This document shows positions 32,321 through 39,336 of a stretch of 64,000 nt of DNA, one piece after another. The stretch lies in contig OZ038395.1 of NCBI GenBank assembly GCA_964036045.1, forward strand, positions 4,056,410 through 4,120,409. Direction: 5' to 3'. The notes beneath the pieces were generated by a model that saw only the letters and a list, made by a program, of their open reading frames with translations, ran no database searches and was not told the origin of the DNA. Position numbers and translations under genes: made by a program. Numbering within the stretch: position 1 is the first letter of the stretch; the number at the start of each line of letters is the position of its first letter. This DNA is from Eutreptiella sp. 'Long Island Sound 2002'. Its lineage: Eukaryota > Euglenozoa > Euglenophyceae > Eutreptiales > Eutreptiaceae.

Positions 32321-32636
32321 ACATCCACTAGGAAGCAGCAGCAAGGGGCCTCATACCAAATTTTCCTTCATTTCTAAGGAGCAATACCAATTTTTAACCC
32401 CGTTCATTTTGGTCATCCGAAAAAAGAAACCTCTTAAGTTAAAGCCCCCCCCCTGTACATGCGGAATGGGAAGGAGATGGAGCACAATGCCGCTTTTGAT
32501 AAAGTACTCTTCGCCATTTGCAGCCCCTCGCCATCCCCATCTGAGGGCTCCCTCACACGTTTGCTGTCACGTGTGTCGCGCGCATGCACGGCCTTGTCTA
32601 CGCACCGGGTGGGCGTTGAACCGGATCTGTAGTAAA

Positions 32637-32832
32637 ACCTAGTAAAAATTTTTTTCTAAAAAAATATTTTTTTTACTGGCTGACAGTTTACTAGGTTCAC
32701 TAGTTTTTACTAGGTATTGGGAACCTAGTAAAAAAAAAGTTTTTTTACTAGGTTTCGGAACCTAGTAGAAAAAAGTTTTTGTTTTTACTACGTTTCACAA
32801 CCTAGTGGAAAAAAAGTTTTTTTTGATAGGTT
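32637..32832. repeat. ACTAGGTT/AACCTAGT palindromic cluster
   Basis: Four or more T-rich/A-rich arms around AACCTAGT and ACTAGGTT, for example TTTTTACTAGGTTTCGGAAC followed by CTAGTAGAAAAA. The cluster ends directly at the first unit of the 85-bp satellite. Confidence 0.75.
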
Positions 32833-32834
32833 TC

Positions 32835-35800
32835 GCACTTGTGGGCCAGTTCTGATTCTGCTCCCCGCTCTGAAGCGATTGGGACTCCCCAGGCGGTAGG
32901 GTTTATGTAGCCACCTTGCCCACTTGTGGGCCACTTCTAATTCTGCCCCCCGCTTTGAAGCGGTGGGGACTCCCCAGTAGGCAGGGGTTATGTAGCCACC
33001 TTGCCCACTTGTGGGCCACTTCTCATTCTGCCCCCCGCTCTGAAGCGATTGGTCCCCACCGCTTCAGAGCGGGGGGCAGAATCAGAAGTGGCCCACAAGT
33101 GGGCAAGGTGGCTACATATTATGTGTATTATGGGTTATGTAGCCACCTTGCCCATTTGTGGGCCACCTGTGATTCTGCCCCCCGCTCTGAAGCGCTGGGC
33201 ACCCCCCAGGCGGCAGGGGTTATGTAGCCACCTTGCTCACTTGTGGGCCACTTCTGATTCCGCCCCGCACTCCGAAGCGTTGGGGACCCCCTAGGCGGCA
33301 GGGGTTATGTAGCCACCTTGCCCACTTGTGGGCCTCCTGTGATTCTGCCCCCCGCTCTGAAGCGGTGGGGACCCCCCAGGCGGCAAGGTTTATGTAGCCA
33401 CCTTGCCCACTTGTGGGCCACTTCTGATTCCGCCCCGCACTCTGAAGCGGTGGGGACCCCCCAGGCGGCAGGGGTTATCCAGCCACCTTGCCCACTTGTC
33501 GGCCACTTCCGATTCTGCCCCCCGCTCTGAAGCAGTGGGGACCCCATAGGCGGCAAGGGTTACGTAGCCACCTTGCCAACTTTTGGGCCACCTCTGAGTC
33601 TGCCCCCCGCTCTAAAGCGGTGGGGACCCCCCAGGTGGCAGGGGTTATGTAGCCACCTTGCCCACTTGTGGGCCACTTCTGATTCTGCCCCCCGCTCTGA
33701 AGTCGTGAAGTCGTGGTGACCCCCTAGGCGGCAGGGGTTATGTAGCCACCTTGCACACTTTTGGGCCACCTGTGACTCTGTCCCCCGCTCCGAAGCGGTG
33801 GGGACCCCCCAGGTGGCAGAGTTCATGTAGCCACCTTGCCCATTTGTGGGCCACTTCTGATTCTGCCCCCCGCTCTAAAGCGGTGGGGACCCCCTAGGCG
33901 GCACGGGTTATGTAGCCACCTTCCCCACATGTGAGCCACCTGCGACTCTGTCCCCCGCTCTGAAGCGGTGGGGACCCCCTAGGCGGCATGGGTTATGTAG
34001 CCACCTTGCACACTTGTGGGCCACTTCTGATTCTGCCCTCCGCTCTGAAGCGGTGGGTACCCCTCAGGCGGCAGGGGTTATGTTGCCACCTTGCACACTT
34101 GTGGGCCACTTCTGATTATGCCCCCCGCTCTGAAGTCGTGAAGTCGTGGTGACCCCCTAGGCGGCAGGGGTTATGTAGCCACCTTGCCCCCTTGTGGGCC
34201 ACTTCTGATTCTGCCCCCCGCTCTAAAGCGGTGGGGACCCCCCAGTCGGCAGGGGTTATGTAGCCACCTTGCCCACTTGTGGGCCACCTGTGACTCTGCC
34301 CCCCACTCTGAAGCGGTGGGGACCACCCAGGTGGCAGAGTTCATGTAGCCACCTTGCCCATTTGTGGGCCACTTCTGATTCTGCCCCCCGCTCTAAAGCG
34401 GTGGGGACCCCCTAGGCGGCACGGGTTATGTAGCCACCTTCCCCACATGTGAGCCACTTGTGACTCTGTCCCCCGCTCTGAAGCGGTGGGGACCCCCTAG
34501 GCGGCATGGGTTATGTAGCCACCTTGCACACTTGTGGGCCACTTCTGATTCTGCCCTCCGCTCTGAAGCGGTGGGGACCCCTCAGGCGGCAGGGGTTATG
34601 TTGCCACCTTGCCCACTTGAGGGCCACTTGTGATTATGCCCCCCGCTCTGAAGTCGTGGGGACCCCCCAATCGGCAGGGGTTATGTAGCCACCTTGCGCA
34701 CTTGTGGGCCACTTCTGATTCTGCCCCCCGCTCAGATCCGGTGGGGACCCCCCAGGCGGTAGGGGTTATGTAGCCACCATGCCCACTTGTGGGCCACTTC
34801 TGACTCTGCCCCCCACTCTGAAGCGGTGGGGACCACCCAGGCGGCAGGGGTTATGTAGCCACCTTGCCCACTTGTGGGCCACTTCTAATTGTGCCCCCCG
34901 CTCTGAAGCGGTGGGGACCCCGAGGCGGCAGGGGTTATGTAGCCGCCTTCCCCACTTGTGGGCCACCTACGACTCTGCCCCCCGCTTTGAAGCGGTGGGT
35001 ACCCCCCAGGCGGCAGGGGTTATGTAGCCACCTTGCCCACAAATGGGCCACTTCTGATTCTGCTCCCCGCTCTGAAGCGGTGGGGACCCCCCAGGCGGCA
35101 GGGGTTATGTAGCCACCTTGCCCACTTGTGGGCCACTTCTGATTATGCCCCCCGCTCTGAAGCGGTGGGGACCCCGAGGCGGCAGGGGTTATGTAGCCGC
35201 CTTCCCCACTTGTGGGCCACCTACGACTCTGCCCCCCGCTTTGAAGCGGTGGGTACCCCCCAGGCGGCAGGGGTTATGTAGCCACCTTGCCCACTTGTGG
35301 GCCACCTGCCATTCTGCCCCCCGCTGTGAAGCGGTGGGGACCCCCCAGGCGGCAGGAGTTATGTTGCCACCTTGCCCACTTGTGGGCCACTTCTGATTCC
35401 GCCGCGCACTCTGAAGCGGTGGGGACCCCCGAGACGGCACGGTTTATGCAGCCACCTTGCCCACTTGTGGGCCACTTCTGATTCCGCCCCCCGCTCTGAA
35501 GCAGTGGGGACCCCCCATGCAGCAGGGGTAGCCACCTTGCCCACTTGTGGGCCACCTGTGACTCTGCCCCCCGCTCTGAAGCGGTGGGAACCCCCCAGGC
35601 GGTGGGGGTTATGCAGCCACCTTGCCCACTTGTGGGCCACTTCTGATTCTGCTCCCCGCTCTGAAGCGGTGTGGACCCCCCAGGCGGCAGGGTTTATGTA
35701 GCCTTCTTGCCCACTTGTCGGCCACTTCCGATTCTGCCCCCCGCTCTGAAGCAGTGGGGACCCCATAGGCGGCAGGGGTTATGTACCCAAGTGGCCCACT

Positions 35801-36227
35801 TGTGGGCCACTTTTGATTCTGCTCCCCGCTCTGAAGCGGTGCGGACCCCCCAGGCGGCGGGGAGGTTATGTAGCCACACTGCCCATTTGTGGGCCACTTT
35901 TGATTCGGCCCCCCTCTCTTTAGCGGTGCGGACCCCTCAGGCGGCAGCGGTTATGTAGCCGCCTTACCCACTTGTCCGCCACTTCTGATTTTGCCCCGCA
36001 CTCTGAAGCGGTGGGGACCCCCCAGGCGGCTGGGTTTATGTAGCCACCTTGCGCACTTGTGCGCCACTTCTGATTCCGCCCCGCACTCTGAAGCGGTGGG
36101 GACCCCCTAGGCGACAGGGGTTATGTAGCCACCTTGCCCACTTGTGGGCCACTTCTGATTCTGCCCCGCACTCTTAAGCGGTGGGGACCCCCGAGGCGGA
36201 AGGGGTTATGTAGCCACCTTGCCCACT
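32835..36227. repeat. 85-bp satellite, block 1
   Basis: About 40 head-to-tail units, consensus starting TTATGTAGCCACCTTGCCCA. Each unit has two dyads: GCCCAC-TT-GTGGGC and CCGCT-CTGA-AGCGG. One unit at about 33050-33117 is inverted. The same satellite resumes at 42589, 48775, 51479 and 53222, so the intervening pieces are insertions into one array. Confidence 0.95.
36223..36227. repeat. Left target-site duplication CCACT
   Basis: CCACT directly precedes the left TIR and is repeated at 42589-42593 after the right TIR; the satellite consensus has only one copy. Confidence 0.75.
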
Positions 36228-36256
36228 CTTAGGCGGCTCAAGTTGGATGGTCAAAA
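36228..36256 (+). repeat. Left terminal inverted repeat
   Basis: CTTAGGCGGCTCAAGTTG, then one mismatch, ATGGT, one mismatch, AAAA, relative to the inverted right end at 42560-42588. Confidence 0.85.
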
Positions 36257-36421
36257 ACGAAGGAAAAGGTAGGAAAATGACAGGTTTCCAAAGACATCAA
36301 AGAATAGTTGTTTTGATGGATATTTTAAAAGCGTCGCAAACAAGTATGGCAGATTAACTATTTCTATAAGAATGATGTGTCCCATGGGCGAGACAGGGAA
36401 AAGTATTGTTTGGTGACCATT

Positions 36422-36445
36422 CTTTGCGCGAGGCCTCGCGCAAAG
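36422..36445. repeat. 24-bp perfect palindrome P1
   Basis: CTTTGCGCGAGG followed by its exact reverse complement, outside any ORF. Confidence 0.9.
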
Positions 36446-36653
36446 ACGTTCATTTGTGTCACATTAATGTGCTACAGCACGACGCATTAGGCAGGTTGTC
36501 GAAAAATGGAACCCTGTCGTATTTATACACGTAACTTAGTACCATTTTCATGATTGCGTGATAGAGATAGATCTATTAACGAATAAACTTCAACAAGTGT
36601 GTACCCAAGAATCTTGAAAAGTATACATGTTCCGGAACAAACTGCAGTTTCAA

Positions 36654-36669
36654 GCGCGAGGCCTCGCGC
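36654..36669. repeat. Palindrome P2 (16 bp)
   Basis: GCGCGAGGCCTCGCGC in the leader of the transposon. Confidence 0.9.
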
Positions 36670-36707
36670 ATGGAACGGCGCATGAGAAACATTAAAGTTT
36701 CGGTGAT

Positions 36708-36731
36708 CATTGCGCGAGGCCTCGCGCAATG
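36708..36731. repeat. 24-bp perfect palindrome P3
   Basis: CATTGCGCGAGG followed by its reverse complement. The arms beyond the core differ from P1 but still pair, so pairing rather than sequence is kept. Confidence 0.9.
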
Positions 36732-37115
36732 GAGGTCACAAGCGCTCGTAGAAACCAAAATTGGACAGATCCGCCAACTACACAGCATGCACATTCCCTT
36801 GATGCGGCGCTGCTGCATGGGCGCCCATACAGGTCCCGCCAGCATCTCCGGTTTTCATACCGTGGTCACCGCTGGCTTCACTGCCCAACAGCGATGGTAG
36901 CGCGCCGCAACTGGCTACCGCAATCAGGATTAACTAGTCAAATGTGGGATCACCAGACAGTTACAATTAACCGAAAATGCTGCATGCGACAAGCGAATCA
37001 CAGAATAATTGGTCGCGCGAAAACTGTGTGACAGGTTGATGTTTGAAATCAAGAAAGTTTTTCAAACAGCGATTTTTACATAGATACAGGTACGCATTCA
37101 TTCTTCACAGCAACA

Positions 37116-38561
37116 ATGCCCCTGCGAAAAGAGGTGGACCTTGAGAAGACAGTGGCCGCAGCATCCGGAGTTTTCCGCGATGTCTGCTCAGAGGAACCGC
37201 CGTACCACACGGCAGAAGAACTGTGGGAAGGACTAAAACAGGGGGACGAGGGCGCGCGATTGTTGTTTGTGTTTTTTCTGCGTCTGCGCAAAAATGAACG
37301 GACGCGTTGCAGCGTTGAAAAGGCGATTGCGGCAGAAGGCAAGAGATGGGTTGGTGTTTTGTTAGAGGAGGCCTGGCGCCTTTATTTGCTGATGCGCCAC
37401 CGCGCAGTTCCATACCAGGGAAAACCAAAGTCAGTTGTTGCGGTAGCGGGGAGTAGGGCGCAGCGTCGCATTTTAGCAAGGTCGGGTCTGGCGCGATACA
37501 GCGCACCTTCGCTGAAGGAGAGGGCCGCAGTCAGGTTACACACTACATGGAACAAAATACACCAACAGTGGGTTGTGTTGTGGATGGACAACTGGTACAA
37601 CAAACAGTTTACCACAAATCCTGACAAGAACGACAAAAGCCTGAACGCAACAGCGTTGGCTGTGTTGCTACTGAAGGATGCACCGCGCTACTGGCATGGT
37701 CATCCTAGCCTGGAAGAGCTTGAACGGCGTGTTCCTGTTGTTGCACGCATGCTGGGAAACACCGAGGGAACGTTTGCACGTATCCTGCACGATCTAGGAT
37801 TTGCAAGCACGCGACCTGTTGTGCGAAACATTAGGGCACCGCTTGACATTATTCGCCCTGTGCCTGCCAAGAGACCACATTGGCGACCCCTTTGTCTAAG
37901 CAAAGAAAAGGTAAGCGGCAACGTATCGCTTCTTAACCTACTGCAATTTACTAGGGACTTGGCGCAGCACACCCGACCAGTTGTCCCTGTTCTATGTGAT
38001 GAGAACATCCATTACCGAATTTGTAAGATGATGTACGGTGAAAAAACAACGGGTTGGAACGTCCGGCTTTTTTTGCGTTCACACCCTATATTATATGGTT
38101 TCTGGCACGCGTACAAATTTTGCGTTACACAAACATTTCGCTCATTTTGGCCGATTGTGACTTTTTTCCGTAAGGGTTTGTTGCGCAGCGGTGACACAGT
38201 CCCCTGTTTTCCCAAGCTGATCACAATGGAGATAACTGTTGGTGCACTGCTGTTGGGTATGGGCCCCCACATACGGCGCCTTAACCGAAAATGTCATTCC
38301 CTTGAGCTGGCACGTCCTGCAAATCGGCAAAGTCGCCTCCGTTACGCTGTGTGTAAGGCCATGCAGGTTCTGTTAACACAATACTGTCCCATGTTACTAT
38401 ACCTAGGACACCTCGTTAGGCAGTGCAATTGGGCTGGGGAGACGGCCAACACGGGTGTTTTTGCTTCGGAGGGATTGCAGATTGTTATGTGTCTGTTAGA
38501 CCGTTTGAACATGGGGGACACACTTTTAAAATACGAACGCACTGTTGCAACTGCGCTATAG
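37116..38561 (+). CDS. Transposon gene 1, candidate transposase (481 aa)
   Basis: An intact 481-residue ORF. Two blocks look catalytic: residues 152-161 (WVVLWMDNWY, Asp158), followed by a NPDKNDKSLNATALAV segment, and residues 290-301 (VPVLCDENIHYR, Asp295/Glu296), followed by FLRSHPILYGFWHAYK (325-334). A hydrophobic strand ending in a conserved-looking Asp, twice, is what an RNase H-like DDE/D nuclease would show, and this is the largest uninterrupted frame of the element, so transposase is the best guess. There is no tyrosine-recombinase R..HxxR..Y signature and no zinc finger. It is followed 24 bp later by gene 2 on the same strand. Function is inferred from context only. Confidence 0.65.
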   Translation: MPLRKEVDLEKTVAAASGVFRDVCSEEPPYHTAEELWEGLKQGDEGARLLFVFFLRLRKNERTRCSVEKAIAAEGKRWVGVLLEEAWRLYLLMRHRAVPYQGKPKSVVAVAGSRAQRRILARSGLARYSAPSLKERAAVRLHTTWNKIHQQWVVLWMDNWYNKQFTTNPDKNDKSLNATALAVLLLKDAPRYWHGHPSLEELERRVPVVARMLGNTEGTFARILHDLGFASTRPVVRNIRAPLDIIRPVPAKRPHWRPLCLSKEKVSGNVSLLNLLQFTRDLAQHTRPVVPVLCDENIHYRICKMMYGEKTTGWNVRLFLRSHPILYGFWHAYKFCVTQTFRSFWPIVTFFRKGLLRSGDTVPCFPKLITMEITVGALLLGMGPHIRRLNRKCHSLELARPANRQSRLRYAVCKAMQVLLTQYCPMLLYLGHLVRQCNWAGETANTGVFASEGLQIVMCLLDRLNMGDTLLKYERTVATAL

Positions 38562-38585
38562 TGCCACACTGCATGGCACACAGCC

Positions 38586-39101
38586 ATGCCTGGACAGGCT
38601 TTTGCCGAGGAATTTTGTGAAAGTCTGCTTTCCAGCCTTGTGACAAAGAAGGGCCAAAACACAGGTGCAGCAACCATTGAAGATGTTGACGATCGGTATC
38701 AGCTCATCATTATCCGCAAAGAAGGTCACAGGGTGAACGTCTGTAAAGTCCCCAATTCCTTTGTCAATTCCGTGCGTCAGCGGTTAACTGCCTACTTGAA
38801 CGCAGAGCGTGTATATGTGCCTTGGGTTAGGTGGTGTGCTGAGCCTACTTGTACAATTCAGGCGCATTGGCCGCGCAGGGGTGTACCTAACTTTCCACCG
38901 TCTCTTCTAATTCCAAAGGGTTCTAACCACTACAAACAAGTCCTTGTGTCTGTGTTGTTGGTGCTAACGCAGCAGGGGCCACTTAAGGCTGGTTTCAAGC
39001 GAAAACTGTCGGAGCTGATCCCCCAACGCAGTGTGTTGGAGGAACAGAGAGAGGCCGACACGCTGCGAAACTTTCGAAGAAGATTGGAGAACATGCAGTA
39101 A
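38586..39101 (+). CDS. Transposon gene 2, unknown (171 aa)
   Basis: A small intact frame that starts 24 bp after the gene 1 stop. It is basic towards the C-terminus (FKRKLSELIPQ, then RNFRRRLENMQ with heptad-like spacing), suggesting a short coiled coil or nucleic-acid contact. No domain is recognised. The stop TAA at 39099 abuts palindrome P4, and GT at 39098 could be a donor instead, so the true C-terminus is uncertain. The small gap to gene 1 raises the possibility that both are parts of one spliced or bicistronic transcript. Confidence 0.55.
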   Translation: MPGQAFAEEFCESLLSSLVTKKGQNTGAATIEDVDDRYQLIIIRKEGHRVNVCKVPNSFVNSVRQRLTAYLNAERVYVPWVRWCAEPTCTIQAHWPRRGVPNFPPSLLIPKGSNHYKQVLVSVLLVLTQQGPLKAGFKRKLSELIPQRSVLEEQREADTLRNFRRRLENMQ

Positions 39102-39119
39102 TGCGCGAGGCCTCGCGCA
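39102..39119. repeat. Palindrome P4 after gene 2 stop
   Basis: An 18-bp perfect palindrome starting with the base after the TAA stop of gene 2. It could act as an RNA hairpin at the transcript end or as part of an intron. Confidence 0.9.
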
Positions 39120-39154
39120 AACAGCATGAAACAACAGGTTAGTACACCCCCTCT

Positions 39155-39176
39155 CTTGCGCGAGGCCTCGCGCAAG
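39155..39176. repeat. Palindrome P5 (22 bp)
   Basis: CTTGCGCGAGG plus its reverse complement, lying between a GTTAGT donor-like string (39138) and a TTGACAG acceptor-like string (39184). Confidence 0.9.
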
Positions 39177-39336
39177 GTTGACAGTCAAAAACAGTGCCGT
39201 GCCCCTTCAGTTTTGCATTCTCAACCATACTGTACTCGTATCCGCTAAAAGCGCCCCACATATGCATTATCGACGACGATTTTAACCATTTTCAAAGTTG
39301 TGTTTCCTTCAATACAGGCTTTCTTCTTATCGCAGA

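Larger units (their letters stand above)
31809..32455. mobile_element. 647-bp MITE with TA target duplication
   Basis: The ends are inverted: CA, then 15 G, then CTTTAA on the left, and TTAAAG, then 9 C, then TG on the right. Both sides are flanked by TA, and removing the element plus one TA restores the uninterrupted string GAAGTACATGCGG seen at 59025-59037. TA duplication and short TIRs fit a Tc1/mariner-like or similar non-autonomous element. No transposase is encoded. Inside are a SINE-tail fragment (32010-32125) and a short 31-bp tandem repeat. Confidence 0.85.
31606..32530 (+). pseudogene. Broken copy of the ULP1-like gene 5' region
   Basis: 31650-31735 matches 58700-58785, and 31736-31808 matches 58956-59028 (the start of the coding region of the 58910 gene). 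After a 647-bp insertion, 32456-32515 matches 59029-59087 (TGCGGAATGGGAAGGAGATG onward). Compared with the 58.9 kb locus, the piece containing the ATG at 58910 is deleted and one base is lost in the GGGGACAACTAC string. The copy stops matching near 32516, so it cannot encode the protein. Confidence 0.8.
36257..37115. other. Transposon leader with three palindromes
   Basis: It is non-coding. Palindromes of 24, 16 and 24 bp lie at 36422-36445, 36654-36669 and 36708-36731, all with core GCGCGAGGCCTCGCGC. It probably contains the promoter and 5' untranslated region of gene 1. A pyrimidine tract and TTCACAG acceptor-like string end 5 bp before the ATG at 37116, so a 5' UTR intron is possible. Confidence 0.5.

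Noticed and set aside
32835-36227. CRISPR-like array of repeats with dyads
   Set aside because: Units are contiguous 85-bp satellite copies with no unique spacers, and the context is eukaryotic.
39098-39184. Gene 2 continuing through an intron containing P4 and P5
   Set aside because: A GT..AG pair exists and 21 further codons would be open, but the added peptide has no convincing character and the intron would hold two palindromes, unlike the others.
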